Positions 34,514 to 43,236 of a stretch of DNA of 64,000 nucleotides are shown piece after piece. The notes beneath the pieces are model-generated. The model did no database searches. It was not told where the DNA came from and saw only the letters and a list, made by a program, of their open reading frames with translations. The stretch is from Variovorax sp. Sphag1AA (GTDB lineage: Bacteria > Pseudomonadota > Gammaproteobacteria > Burkholderiales > Burkholderiaceae_C). The stretch's first letter is position 1. Each line of letters begins with the position of its first letter. Both the position numbers and the translations under genes were made by a program. The stretch is taken from positions 186,001 through 250,000 of the forward strand of contig NZ_JACHYC010000003.1 of assembly GCF_014192575.1 (NCBI RefSeq), written 5' to 3'.

Positions 34514-35527
34514 TCAGATGCCGTGCGGCAGCGGTGCTTCGGCGTGCACGAGAGCAGCCTCTCGCAGCTCGCGCCAGAAGTGGTCCGGCACCACCGCTTC
34601 GAGCGCGGCGCGGTCTTCTGCAATCCGCGAAGGCTTGCTGGCCCCTGGAATGACAGCGGCCACCGCAGGGTGCGCCAGCGAGAACTGCAGCCCTGCCGCC
34701 TTCATCGTCACGCCGTGGCGATCGGCAATGGCCTTGATGGCTTGCACCTTCGCGAGGATTTCGGGCGTGGCCGGCGCGTATTCGAAGTTCGGCCCGCCCA
34801 CCAGCGCACCCGAGCTGTAGGGGCCGCCGACGACGATGCCGAGGTCTCGCGACACCACTTGCGGCATCACGCGCTGCAGTGCCCGCGCGTGGTCCAGCAA
34901 CGTGTAGCGGCCAGCAAGCAGGAAGCCATCCGGGCGAGGCCCTTCAAGCCCCAGCAGCAGTTCGATCGGCTCGACCCGGTTCACGCCCAGGCCCCAGGCA
35001 CCGATGACGCCTTCGTCGCGCAAGCGGTCGAGCGCCTTGAAGGCACCTTTGCGCGCCGTCTCGAACACGCCAAGCCACTCGTCGCCGTAGAAGTCCTGCG
35101 CGACGTCGTGTACCCAGGCAATGTCGATACGGTCCGTCTTCAGGCGCTTCAGGCTGTCTTCGATCGAACGTAGGGTGGCGTCTTCCGAGTAGTCGTTCAC
35201 GATGCGGTTGGCGCGGCCGTGCCTGAATACGTCGCCCTTCTCGCCGAGGTCGCGGGCGCTGACGTCTTCCAGCTCGTCGAGGATCAGGCGGCCGACCTTT
35301 GTGCTGATGACGTAGTCGTCGCGCTTGCGAGCAGCCAGCGCCTCACCCAGACGGGCTTCCGCGAGGCCCGCGCCGTAGAAGGGCGCGGTGTCGAAGAAGC
35401 GGATGCCGTCGTTCCACGCGGCGTCGACGGTGGCCCGTGCTTCCTCCTCTGGGATCGCGCGAAACATGTTGCCCAGAAGGGCAGTGCCGAACCCCAGCTT
35501 GCCGGGGAGAAGGTTCTTCAATTGCAT
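34514..35527 (-). CDS. aldo/keto reductase (aldose/pyridoxal dehydrogenase-like)
   Basis: A 337-residue TIM-barrel NAD(P)-dependent oxidoreductase. The catalytic tetrad is visible as Asp in FFDTAPFYG with the following Tyr, Lys in VISTKVGR and His in IAWVHDVAQ. The long insertions and sequence resemble D-threo-aldose (L-fucose) dehydrogenase and pyridoxal 4-dehydrogenase relatives. The ATG at 35527 has AGGAGA upstream. The divergent LysR gene at 35624 probably controls this gene and the following MFS gene. Confidence 0.9.
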   Translation of the reverse strand: MQLKNLLPGKLGFGTALLGNMFRAIPEEEARATVDAAWNDGIRFFDTAPFYGAGLAEARLGEALAARKRDDYVISTKVGRLILDELEDVSARDLGEKGDVFRHGRANRIVNDYSEDATLRSIEDSLKRLKTDRIDIAWVHDVAQDFYGDEWLGVFETARKGAFKALDRLRDEGVIGAWGLGVNRVEPIELLLGLEGPRPDGFLLAGRYTLLDHARALQRVMPQVVSRDLGIVVGGPYSSGALVGGPNFEYAPATPEILAKVQAIKAIADRHGVTMKAAGLQFSLAHPAVAAVIPGASKPSRIAEDRAALEAVVPDHFWRELREAALVHAEAPLPHGI

Positions 35528-35623
35528 GGTGATCTCCTGTGAATGAGCCAATGATGGGCACCCACAAGACATTCATCAAATGTATTTCCTCCATTCCAGA
35601 TTTATCGTCAACAATACTTCTGA

Positions 35624-36523
35624 ATGAGATACGACCTCAATCTGCTGCCGATCTTCGTGGCCCTGCTGGAAGAGCGCAGCGTGACCCGTGCGGCGGATCG
35701 CCTGGGCATGACTCAGTCCGCGTTGTCCAACGCTCTGGCGCGCCTGCGCGACATGCTGCAGGACCCGCTGTTCATCCGCGAGCGCTATGGCATGCGCCCC
35801 ACGCCGAAGGCTGAGTTGCTGGCCCCGGCACTGACATCGGCGCTGGCTGCGATCGACACGGTGGTGCTGGGCCAGCAGGCCTTCGATCCGTCACGGGCCG
35901 ATCAACTGATCACCATCGCGCCGAACAGCTATGTGGAATTCGTGTTCGTGCCCGCGTTGACGGCGCGGCTGCGCGAGCTGGCACCGGGCATCCGCTTGCG
36001 CACATTGCCCTTCGGCATGGATCTCGCGGCGACGGGCGTCACGTCCGGTGCCACGGCGATGGTGCTCGGTCGCATCACCGATGCGCCGGACAACCTCGTC
36101 GTTCAGCACCTGGCGGAAGACGGCCTGGCGTGCGTGGTGCGTGCCGACCATCCGAAGGTCGGCACCAGGATCACCAAGGCGCAGTACGAGCGCATGAAGC
36201 ATGTGAACCTGCTGCCAGCGGGAGGGCGCCTGCGCGCAGGGCTTTTCCAGGCGCTGGAGCGGGGAGGGCTCAAGAGGGACGTCGCGGTGACGGTTACCCA
36301 CTTCATGTCGATCCCCGAGATCGTGGCGGCCACTGACTACTGTGCGACGCTGCCGAAGCTCATCTGCCGGCGCCTGGCCAGCGATGCGAGGCTGAAGGTG
36401 TTGCCTACGCCGGTCGACCTGGGAACTTTTCCGATGCAGATGGCCTGGCATGTGCGCTATCGCAACGACCCGGCGCATGTCTGGTTGCGCACGCTGGTCG
36501 CGGAGGTTGCCGGGTCTCTGTGA
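35624..36523 (+). CDS. LysR-family transcriptional regulator
   Basis: A 299-residue LysR protein of the NodD/LeuO-like group: MRYDLNLLPIFVALLEERSV followed by the helix-turn-helix TRAADRLGMTQSALSNALARL, then the effector domain with DGLACVVRADHP near 175. It is divergent from the aldo/keto reductase and MFS pair, with a 96-nt AT-richer gap, and is convergent with the Bug gene (3-nt gap). The target is most likely the divergent pair. Confidence 0.93.
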   Translation: MRYDLNLLPIFVALLEERSVTRAADRLGMTQSALSNALARLRDMLQDPLFIRERYGMRPTPKAELLAPALTSALAAIDTVVLGQQAFDPSRADQLITIAPNSYVEFVFVPALTARLRELAPGIRLRTLPFGMDLAATGVTSGATAMVLGRITDAPDNLVVQHLAEDGLACVVRADHPKVGTRITKAQYERMKHVNLLPAGGRLRAGLFQALERGGLKRDVAVTVTHFMSIPEIVAATDYCATLPKLICRRLASDARLKVLPTPVDLGTFPMQMAWHVRYRNDPAHVWLRTLVAEVAGSL

Positions 36524-36526
36524 GCG

Positions 36527-37486
36527 TCACTCGATGTGGATGCCCTTGGCCTTGATCAACCGGCGCATGGCCTGCGCCTCCCGGTCAACGATCGCCGCGG
36601 TCTCTTGCGGAGTGGTGCCGATCGGATCGAGTCCGGAATCGCTGATCAGCCTTGCCATGTCCGGCGCGTGCGTGATCGCGACGATCTCCTTGTGGAGCCT
36701 CTCGAGAATTGCAGGAGGGGTCTTGGCGGGCGCCCAGAAGCCGAGCCAGGTCAGGACTTCCACGCCAGGGTAGCTTTCCGAGAGCGTGGGGACTTCCGGC
36801 AGCGCGGTGCTGCGCTTGCCGCCCGTATAGGCCAGCGCCTTCAGCCGTCCGGCCTTGATGTTCGGCAGGGCCGAGATCGGTGGCTCCATGCCCAGCATCA
36901 CCTGCCCGGCGATGAGGTCGGGCGCGGGGCTCTGCTTGTAGGGCACATGCAGCAGTTCGATGCCCGCCGCTTCCTGGAGCAGTTCGAAGCCCAGGTGCGA
37001 CGTGCTGCCCGAGCCGTAGGAAGCAAAGCTCAGCTTGCCCGGTTCCTTCTTCGCCAGCGCGACAAGTTGCGGAATGCTCTGCGCCGGAACCGTCGGGTTG
37101 GCGACGATGAAGGAGCCACCCTTCAGCGCCTGCGTGATGGGCGTCAGGTCGTTCTTCGCGTCGTAGGGCGTCCTGGCGAGCAGGAAGGGCGTCATCGTGA
37201 ACGGGTTGCTCGTCGAGAACAGGATGGTGTAGCCGTCGGGCGCGGCCTTGGCGACTGCATCGGCGCCGATCGACGACAGCGCGCCGGGGCGGTTTTCGAC
37301 GATGACCGGCGTGTTGAGAGCGCGGCTCAGACGGTCCGCGTAAGCGCGAGCGAAGATGTCGGAGCCCACGCCCACCGGCGTGGGGGTGACGATCTTGATC
37401 GGCCGGCTGGGCCAGTTGCTCTGACTCCATGCGGACATGGACAGGCTCACGGCCAGCGCCGCGAGCAGTGAACGGGCGAGCTTCAT
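36527..37486 (-). CDS. Bug-type tripartite tricarboxylate binding protein
   Basis: A 319-residue periplasmic binding protein of the Bug/TctC family, which binds carboxylates through conserved loops. A Sec signal peptide covers residues 1-21 (MKLARSLLAALAVSLSMSAW, then S). The mature part opens with WPSRPIKIVTPTPVG and contains VENRPGALSSIGADAVAKA, both family hallmarks. No TctA/TctB membrane genes are present, a usual feature of stand-alone Bug proteins. It is the last gene of the aldolase-lactonase-EAR operon, 15 nt after the EAR gene, which suggests capture or sensing of that pathway's acid substrate. Confidence 0.93.
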   Translation of the reverse strand: MKLARSLLAALAVSLSMSAWSQSNWPSRPIKIVTPTPVGVGSDIFARAYADRLSRALNTPVIVENRPGALSSIGADAVAKAAPDGYTILFSTSNPFTMTPFLLARTPYDAKNDLTPITQALKGGSFIVANPTVPAQSIPQLVALAKKEPGKLSFASYGSGSTSHLGFELLQEAAGIELLHVPYKQSPAPDLIAGQVMLGMEPPISALPNIKAGRLKALAYTGGKRSTALPEVPTLSESYPGVEVLTWLGFWAPAKTPPAILERLHKEIVAITHAPDMARLISDSGLDPIGTTPQETAAIVDREAQAMRRLIKAKGIHIE

Positions 37487-37501
37487 CGATGTTCCTTGTT
37501 G

Positions 37502-39766
37502 CTACGGCAATGGCGGGTACGTCGTGGCGTCGAGGCCGGGCACGATGACGCGCGACGGATCGTTGTCGTTGGCCTGGAGCTGATCGACCGCGTAGTCGGT
37601 CACGCAGCCGGAGAGCAACTGCCGGGGGTCTTCGAGCACTACGCGCAATCGCGTGTTGAGCGCACGCCAGTCACCGGGGCTGGTGATGGCCGGCATCTCG
37701 GCCACGGCTTGCGTGTCCGCTGTCAGCACAGGCCGCATCGTCGATTGGGGCTCGTAGCGCGGATAGCCCTCGTACATCAGCGCGCCGAGCTCGCTCACCG
37801 CGCGCGTGTGTGCCCACAGGCTGCGCATCGGGCTCTCGAAGGCGCGCAGTGCCGCGAGATCGGAAGCTGCTTCGGGCGGCAAGGTCTGCGCGTGCGGTGC
37901 GATGAAGAGCCGTTCGAGCGCAAGCTGCTGGCGCGAGGCGCCGAGGATCATGGCGCACACCGAATTCGTGGTCCATGTCACGCCCGCGGTCGGCCGGCCC
38001 TGGCGGCCTATGACAAGCGCCATTGCGCGTGACCAGTCGATGCGGTGGCGGTCCAGCCAAGTGATCACGCGGTGGCTGATGTCCATCCCCACGAGGAAGA
38101 AGGTCGCGATCATCACGGCGTTCATCGGCACCGTGGCGCCGACGGCCGAACCGGTGGCTTCGAGATAGTGCTCTCGCATGTCTGCCGCGGTGAACAGGTC
38201 GGGCTGCGCCAGCACGCGTTCGAGGTAGCGCTCGGTGAGAACGCAGGAATAGTGGACCAGCTCCGCGATACGCTCTTCGCGCCCGCGATACGCGGCCACC
38301 GAGATCACATCGCGCCAGAGTGCGACGGAGTTGCCTTCGCGCGCGTCGCGGGTTGCCGCGATCAACCGCTCGGCCTCGCGCCGCCAGAGCATGCCGTCGG
38401 GCTCGACGAGGCGCATCTGGAGGATGGATGCGACGGCCGGCCCGTGATGCGAGATGCCAGCCAGTTCCTTGAAGCCGCGCGTCGACAGCCGAAAGCCTTC
38501 GACTTCAGGATCACGGCCGCCGCCGGGAAACAGGATGATGTCGGCGCTCGTCGCGACGATCAGTGGATCGGCGGCCGTCGCTGCGCCGGTCATCGCGGCG
38601 AGATTCGCTCCGATGCTGTGCGGGCCGCCCGTGTAGGTTTCGAAGAGGCGCAGCAGTTCGGGGCTCTGGTGCGCGGTGGAGGAAGAGGGGGTCAGGTCGA
38701 GCCGGTACACGCGGCTCGGCGTGTGGAAGCGCACATCGGCGCTCAGGCTGTTGGCGACGACCAGATAGCGATGGCCGTCGGCTTGGAAGGTGCACGCATC
38801 GGTGCCGCCTGAGGTCGGGAAGGTGTGGGCCTCGCTCAGCCTTCCCTGTTGCATCCGGTAGACCACCGACTGGAGCTGCGTGATGGGGGCTTCTCGCGAG
38901 CCTTGCAGGAAATTGATCTGCACCAGCCAGCCGCCGTCACCCTGCGGAATCCATTCGAACTCGCGACCGCCCGGCCCGCTCAGCTTCTGGTGCGGCACGA
39001 AGCGGCCCTCGCCCCATCGATACAGCGTGGAGTCATCGAGCAGACAGGCGAACGCCAGCCAGTGGGTTCCTCCGGATTCGAAGTGGCAGAAGGCGCGACC
39101 GCTCTTGCCGGCGAGTTGCTGGAACGCCTCGAAGCGCTCGCCGTTCCAGCGCAGGAGCTGCGATGGAACGGCATGGTCCGCATAGGCCAGCAGCTTCTCG
39201 TCGCCGATCTCGAAGAAGGCCCAGTTGTATCCCCAGCCCGAGCGCACCGTCTGGAACGGACGGAAGGTGTCGCCATCCCACTCGAAGATGCGCGACTGGG
39301 CATCGGAGCCGGCTTCCGCCTCCTCGTGCGCGGCGCCTTGTGCGAGTGCAAGGAAGTGCCGCTCGCCGATCCGGAAATGCGTCCACTGCTTGGCAGCTAC
39401 GGTCGGCACCTGCTGAAAGACTTCGAATCGCCCGCCGATGAGCTCGAAGATGGTCGATTGAGTGTGGAGCGAATAGGGGTCTGCACCGGTGCGCAGGCTG
39501 GCGGTCGCAACGAAGGCGCGTGTGCCGACGCGGAAGAACTCCGCGTCTTCGCCGCCGGGCACAGGCAGCCGCGCGTGTTCGATGAAGCGGCCGTTCTCCC
39601 ATCGGTAGACGAGCGCGTCGACATTGCTGTTGCCGAGTGTCATCAGCGGGGGCTGACCTGGAACGTCTTCGGCAAGCTGCGGCACGACGAGGTAGCGCGC
39701 GCCGGCGTGCTCGAAGACCTCCACGGCGCGTGCGCCCGAGGTGTCGAGTTCCTGGATGCTTTGCAT
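37502..39766 (-). CDS. EAR (EPTP) repeat beta-propeller protein with unknown C-terminal domain
   Basis: A 754-residue protein of unknown function. Residues 2-358 hold seven EAR/EPTP-type repeats, at about 2-31, 52-89, 105-143, 158-197, 203-241, 247-285 and 301-340, with a closing strand SRVYRLDL at 351-358. Typical blades read FEWDGDTFRPFQTV then WAFFEIGDEKLLAYAD. Seven repeats with a closing strand imply a seven-bladed propeller. Residues 370-754 are a mostly helical domain, rich in His, Met and Arg, that I cannot assign. There is no signal peptide, so a cytoplasmic location is likely. It sits in an operon with a LigI-like lactonase (13-nt gap), an HpcH/HpaI aldolase and a Bug protein. Confidence 0.82.
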   Translation of the reverse strand: MQSIQELDTSGARAVEVFEHAGARYLVVPQLAEDVPGQPPLMTLGNSNVDALVYRWENGRFIEHARLPVPGGEDAEFFRVGTRAFVATASLRTGADPYSLHTQSTIFELIGGRFEVFQQVPTVAAKQWTHFRIGERHFLALAQGAAHEEAEAGSDAQSRIFEWDGDTFRPFQTVRSGWGYNWAFFEIGDEKLLAYADHAVPSQLLRWNGERFEAFQQLAGKSGRAFCHFESGGTHWLAFACLLDDSTLYRWGEGRFVPHQKLSGPGGREFEWIPQGDGGWLVQINFLQGSREAPITQLQSVVYRMQQGRLSEAHTFPTSGGTDACTFQADGHRYLVVANSLSADVRFHTPSRVYRLDLTPSSSTAHQSPELLRLFETYTGGPHSIGANLAAMTGAATAADPLIVATSADIILFPGGGRDPEVEGFRLSTRGFKELAGISHHGPAVASILQMRLVEPDGMLWRREAERLIAATRDAREGNSVALWRDVISVAAYRGREERIAELVHYSCVLTERYLERVLAQPDLFTAADMREHYLEATGSAVGATVPMNAVMIATFFLVGMDISHRVITWLDRHRIDWSRAMALVIGRQGRPTAGVTWTTNSVCAMILGASRQQLALERLFIAPHAQTLPPEAASDLAALRAFESPMRSLWAHTRAVSELGALMYEGYPRYEPQSTMRPVLTADTQAVAEMPAITSPGDWRALNTRLRVVLEDPRQLLSGCVTDYAVDQLQANDNDPSRVIVPGLDATTYPPLP

Positions 39767-39779
39767 GATGGGCCCGATG

Positions 39780-40658
39780 TCAGAAACCGAAAAGGCGGGT
39801 CGGGTTGTCGACCAGCACTTTGCGCCGCGCGTCCGGATCCGGAATCCAGTCGGCCAGCAGATTGAGCAGCTCGCCGGTGTCGCGTCCGCCCTCGGGGATG
39901 TGCGGCCAGTCGCTGCCCCAGATCACGCGGTCGGGCACCGCGTCGACGATCGCCTGCGCGAGCGGCTTGAGGCGGGCGTAGTTGCCATCCTTCGCGAGGC
40001 GGTAGGGGCCCGAGAGCTTGAACCATCCGCGCCCATCGGCCACGGCGCGCAGCAGGCGGTCGAAGTCCGCACGCGTGAGGCCGTCGCTTTCGAGCATGTA
40101 GCCCATGTGGTCGATCACGAAGTCCGTCGCAAGTGACGGCAGTGCGGGAATGAGATCGCGCACCACCCAGCCCGGCGTATAGAACTGCACGTGCCAGCCG
40201 AGTGGCTTGACGCGCTCGATGCTGCGTTCGATGAACGCCTGCAGCTCGGCCGTCGGCAGCTTCGAACGCAGGAAGAGGTCCAGCCGCAGCGCGCGTACCC
40301 GACGGTCGTGCAGCGCGCGCAGTGCATCGTCGCTCACGTCGTCTTCCACCATCGCGACGCCGCGGGCGCTATCGCCGGCAGCATCGAGCGCGTCGAGCAT
40401 GCAGCGGTTGTCCGTGCCGTAGTAACTGGGCTGGACGATCACGAAGCGTTCGACACCGAGCACGCCCGTGGCGCGCTGGAGCTGCTGGAGATTGCCGTCG
40501 GGCAGCGTGTAGTGCGGATGCGGCACGCGCGGATAGTGTTCTGCAGGGCCAAAGACGTGGACATGCGCGTCGCAGGCACCGAGAGGTACTTCGAACAGAG
40601 GGCGCGTCAGCGTTTGCGCATCGCGCATGGGCTTGGAGGTGAGGATCTCGTCGGTCAT
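39780..40658 (-). CDS. amidohydrolase, 2-pyrone-4,6-dicarboxylate lactonase-like
   Basis: A 292-residue TIM-barrel hydrolase of the amidohydrolase_2/LigI group. Metal motifs are ACDAHVHVFG (near residue 30) and VIWGSDWPHIPEGG near 245, with FVIDHMGYM near 185. LigI opens the lactone ring of 2-pyrone-4,6-dicarboxylate in lignin-monomer degradation; relatives act on other lactones or dicarboxylic acids. It overlaps the aldolase stop by 4 bp and is followed by the EAR gene. With the aldolase this suggests ring opening followed by C-C cleavage. Confidence 0.88.
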   Translation of the reverse strand: MTDEILTSKPMRDAQTLTRPLFEVPLGACDAHVHVFGPAEHYPRVPHPHYTLPDGNLQQLQRATGVLGVERFVIVQPSYYGTDNRCMLDALDAAGDSARGVAMVEDDVSDDALRALHDRRVRALRLDLFLRSKLPTAELQAFIERSIERVKPLGWHVQFYTPGWVVRDLIPALPSLATDFVIDHMGYMLESDGLTRADFDRLLRAVADGRGWFKLSGPYRLAKDGNYARLKPLAQAIVDAVPDRVIWGSDWPHIPEGGRDTGELLNLLADWIPDPDARRKVLVDNPTRLFGF

Positions 40659-41506
40659 GGTGAAGGGGAAAGTGCGGGTGTCTCGAAAGCTGCCAGTGCG
40701 TTGTTCGCGCGTTCCTGCATGGCGGCGCCGAGCACGTCGGTGTCGATGCCGGTCATGAGGAAGGGCGCAGCGCCGCGCGCGAGCAACTCGGCGTTCAGTG
40801 CGGCATCGCCAATGCCACCGATGGACAGCGGCTTGCCGGCGCGCTGACAGGCGTTCAGGGCTGCATCGAGTGCCTCGCGCATCAATGGGTGCCGATAGTC
40901 ACCCGGAACGCCCAACTCGGCGCTCAGGTCGTTGGCGCCGATGCTGATCAGGTCGACACCTGGCGTGCGTGCGATCGCTTCCGCGTTCGCGATGCCTTGC
41001 GGGCTTTCGATCAGCATGTTGACGAGCACCATGTCATTGGCCCGCTGGTAGGTCTCTGCCGCCGGCAGTCGCTGGTAGCCGAACTGAGGCAAAGCGGCAA
41101 TGGCCGATCGGTGGCCGTACGGAGGAAAGCGGCACGCCGCCGCGAGATCGGCCGCCTGCGCTGCGGTCTCGACCCGCGGAAAGATCAGGCCGGATGCGCC
41201 GGCATCGAGCAGCCGCCCGATGGCCCCGTATTCGCGTTCCGGCACGCGCACCAATGCGAGCAGGCCGAGGTCGTGCGCGGTGGCGCAGATTGCGCCGGCT
41301 GCGTCCAGTGGAATCGTGCTGTGCTCGAGGTCGATCCAGAGGGCGTGGTGCCCGGTTGCCTTGGCGAGCCGAGCAACGTCCGAAGTGCGGCACAAGCGCA
41401 CTCCGAAGGCGGCGACCGGTTCGCCGCGAGTAAGTCGCTGCAGCACCGGATGCCCTCGGAATCGAGGCCCCGCAGGTGCGTCCTGCATGTTGTCTCTGTC
41501 AGTCAT
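40655..41506 (-). CDS. HpcH/HpaI-type class II aldolase
   Basis: A 283-residue metal-dependent aldolase/citrate-lyase family protein. Visible are WIDLEH near 58-62, the substrate Arg in FPRVETAAQA (Arg111) and the metal ligands Glu167 in LIESPQGI and Asp193 in IGANDLS. Family members split 4-hydroxy-2-oxo acids to pyruvate and an aldehyde. The ATG at 41506 is chosen as the first in the family frame with a weak GAG site; ATG 41488 is an alternative. It is the first gene of a four-gene operon divergent from LysR 41581. Confidence 0.87.
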   Translation of the reverse strand: MTDRDNMQDAPAGPRFRGHPVLQRLTRGEPVAAFGVRLCRTSDVARLAKATGHHALWIDLEHSTIPLDAAGAICATAHDLGLLALVRVPEREYGAIGRLLDAGASGLIFPRVETAAQAADLAAACRFPPYGHRSAIAALPQFGYQRLPAAETYQRANDMVLVNMLIESPQGIANAEAIARTPGVDLISIGANDLSAELGVPGDYRHPLMREALDAALNACQRAGKPLSIGGIGDAALNAELLARGAAPFLMTGIDTDVLGAAMQERANNALAAFETPALSPSP

Positions 41507-41580
41507 GCGCTCATCGTAGGCAGACAGAGATATATTTGGAAATACAGTTTTCGGCTTGATTTCGATATTCAAAAAGTATC

Positions 41581-42507
41581 ATGGAACTCCGTCACCTCCG
41601 GTACTTCGTGGCCGTCGCCGAGGAGCTCAACTTCACGCGCGCCGCGGAGCGGCTGCACATCGCACAGCCGCCGCTGAGCATGCAGATCCGCGCATTGGAG
41701 GAAGAGCTCAAGGTGCGCCTGTTCGAGCGCGACAAGCGGCGCGTTTTCCTGACGCAGGCGGGGCGGCACTTCCTCGACCGGGCCCGGGCCATCCTGGAGC
41801 AGGTGGATCTCGCGAAGGGTGAGGCGCGCAGCGCCGATTCGGGCGAGATCGGTCGCATCGCACTGGGGTACACCGCGTCGTCAATGTTGTCGCTGGTACT
41901 GCCTGCGGCGCTGAGGCGCTTTCGCGAGGAGCAACCGCAGGTGGTGCTCACGCTTCGCGAGATGACATCTCTCGATCAACTGGCTGCTGTGCACGACCGT
42001 GCGCTCGACATCGGCATCCTGCGTCGCCCTGACGTGGTGATCCCCGAGGATCTCGCCATGGAGGAGTGGCACCAGTCGCCCTTGATCGCCGCGATACCGC
42101 GCGGGCATCGGCTGAGCGACGGCCCCATCCGCCTGGCCGATCTGCGTGACGAGCCGCTGATCATGTACCCCCGCGATGCGGGCATCGGCCTGTACTGGAA
42201 GGTCCACGATCTTTGCGCCAAGGCGGGCTTCCGGCCGCAGATGGTGCAGGAGGCGCGCGACGCCTCGACCATCGTCGGACTCGTGGCGGCCGGGGCTGGC
42301 ATCGCGCTCGTGCCGGGCGACACCCGCTGCATCCAGCTGCAGGGCGCCGTCTACCAGCCGGTGCGTGACAAAGGTGCAGTGTCGAGCCTGTGGCTCGTGC
42401 GACGGGTGTCGGACCCGAGTCCCTTCACCGCGCTGATGATCGGTATGTTGCGTGCCGAGCGCAAACGGGCCGCCTCGCCGAAGACGGCGCGCGCGACGGT
42501 GCGCTGA
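41581..42507 (+). CDS. LysR-family transcriptional regulator (CatR/BenM-like group)
   Basis: A 308-residue LysR protein opening MELRHLRYFVAVAEELNFTR with the helix-turn-helix AAERLHIAQPPLSMQIRALEE, as in regulators of aromatic-acid catabolism such as CatR and BenM. The effector domain starts near 90 (GRIALGYTASSML). It is divergent from the aldolase-lactonase-EAR-Bug operon, with a 74-nt AT-rich gap, and is its likely activator. Confidence 0.93.
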   Translation: MELRHLRYFVAVAEELNFTRAAERLHIAQPPLSMQIRALEEELKVRLFERDKRRVFLTQAGRHFLDRARAILEQVDLAKGEARSADSGEIGRIALGYTASSMLSLVLPAALRRFREEQPQVVLTLREMTSLDQLAAVHDRALDIGILRRPDVVIPEDLAMEEWHQSPLIAAIPRGHRLSDGPIRLADLRDEPLIMYPRDAGIGLYWKVHDLCAKAGFRPQMVQEARDASTIVGLVAAGAGIALVPGDTRCIQLQGAVYQPVRDKGAVSSLWLVRRVSDPSPFTALMIGMLRAERKRAASPKTARATVR

Positions 42508-42638
42508 CCTTGCCGGGATTGCGACGTCCGGCGTCCCGCATGAAGGGCGGCCCCTTCGGTCTTGTGGCTATTTCAGGGGGAGTCAACGGCGGATAGGGTT
42601 TTCCCTAGAATCGAGGCTTTCCGATTCACAAGGTTCAC

Positions 42639-42725
42639 ATGCTCACCCTCGCACTTGTACTCGCCGCTGCCGCTGGCCTCGTTGTCCACGGTGTCAGCAC
42701 GTCCGAAGGTGACCAGCAGCTCTGA
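42639..42725 (+). CDS. 28-residue hydrophobic micropeptide (candidate)
   Basis: MLTLALVLAAAAGLVV followed by 12 mostly polar residues (HGVSTSEGDQQL) is a short single-helix peptide. AAGG lies about 6 nt before the ATG. It is placed inside a short unit with its own -10-like box and terminator. It could be a small membrane protein or a leader peptide; no family is recognised. Confidence 0.4.
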   Translation: MLTLALVLAAAAGLVVHGVSTSEGDQQL

Positions 42726-42771
42726 CCTGATCGACCCAATGTCTCCTCGGGTCCGGTAAGGACCCGATCTC

Positions 42772-42806
42772 GGCCCCGCGCAGCGATGCTCGGGGCCTTT
42801 TTCTTT
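42772..42806 (+). terminator. strong intrinsic terminator
   Basis: GGCCCCG (42772-42778) pairs with CGGGGCC (42791-42797) around a 12-nt loop, followed at once by TTTTTCTTT. The U-tract lies on the plus strand, so it ends rightward transcription from the small unit before the leftward membrane-protein gene at 42821. Confidence 0.85.
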
Positions 42807-42820
42807 GTGCGCCCAGATCC

Positions 42821-43153
42821 TCAGGCTTCGAGCGCGTCGGATTGGCGGACTCGCCGGTGCGCCACGCGAGCGCGCAGCAGGGCTGTCGCCCACCAAAGAA
42901 ACGCCACGTTCGCGAACAGGCCCAGGCAGACGATCAGCCCGGCGCGATCTGCGAAGCCCGTGCTGAGATCCAGCAGCAGCAAGGCAAGCGTCCAGGGCAG
43001 TGCACACAGGATCGCGATGGCCAGCAGAACACTCTGTTCCGAGGGCTTCAGCGTCGCCGCGACCAGCGGCACGGCGAGGGCGGTACCAAAGGACGGGACC
43101 CACCATGCGTGGCGATACCAAAAGGGCGACCTGTCTGTGTTCATGCAGATCAT
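42821..43153 (-). CDS. small inner-membrane protein, function unknown
   Basis: A 110-residue protein with three predicted membrane helices: about 20-35 (FGTALAVPLVAATL), 40-62 (SVLLAIAILCALPWTLALLLL) and 70-93 (LIVCLGLFANVAFLWWATALL). A short basic C-terminus (RARVAHRRVRQSD) follows. ATG at 43153 or 43144 are both possible starts, and no strong ribosome site is seen. No family is recognised. It stands alone between the small transcript and the ABC operon. Confidence 0.6.
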   Translation of the reverse strand: MICMNTDRSPFWYRHAWWVPSFGTALAVPLVAATLKPSEQSVLLAIAILCALPWTLALLLLDLSTGFADRAGLIVCLGLFANVAFLWWATALLRARVAHRRVRQSDALEA

Positions 43154-43236
43154 TGTGCGGGGCGTCCGGCGTCGCCGCCTGTGGAATCCACCACGAAGAC
43201 GCGAGAGTTTGCTGTCGCGTTGCGCGGCTCTGACGG

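Larger units (their letters stand above)
42606..42806 (+). ncRNA. putative small transcription unit
   Basis: The 313-bp gap between LysR and the next gene is not empty. A TAGAAT -10-like box (42606-42611) precedes a 28-codon frame, then an 8-bp perfect hairpin TCGGGTCC-GGTAA-GGACCCGA (42747-42767), then a strong intrinsic terminator at 42772-42806. No downstream gene lies on this strand, so the unit stands alone: a small mRNA or a regulatory RNA of about 190 nt. The -35 region is weak. Positions 42508-42600 show only a short GAAGGG/CCCTTC hairpin. Confidence 0.5.

Noticed and set aside
42562..42759. Alternative 65-residue frame in the 42.6 kb gap
   Set aside because: It ignores the -10-like box and has an untypical composition. 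The 28-codon frame fits the promoter and terminator better.
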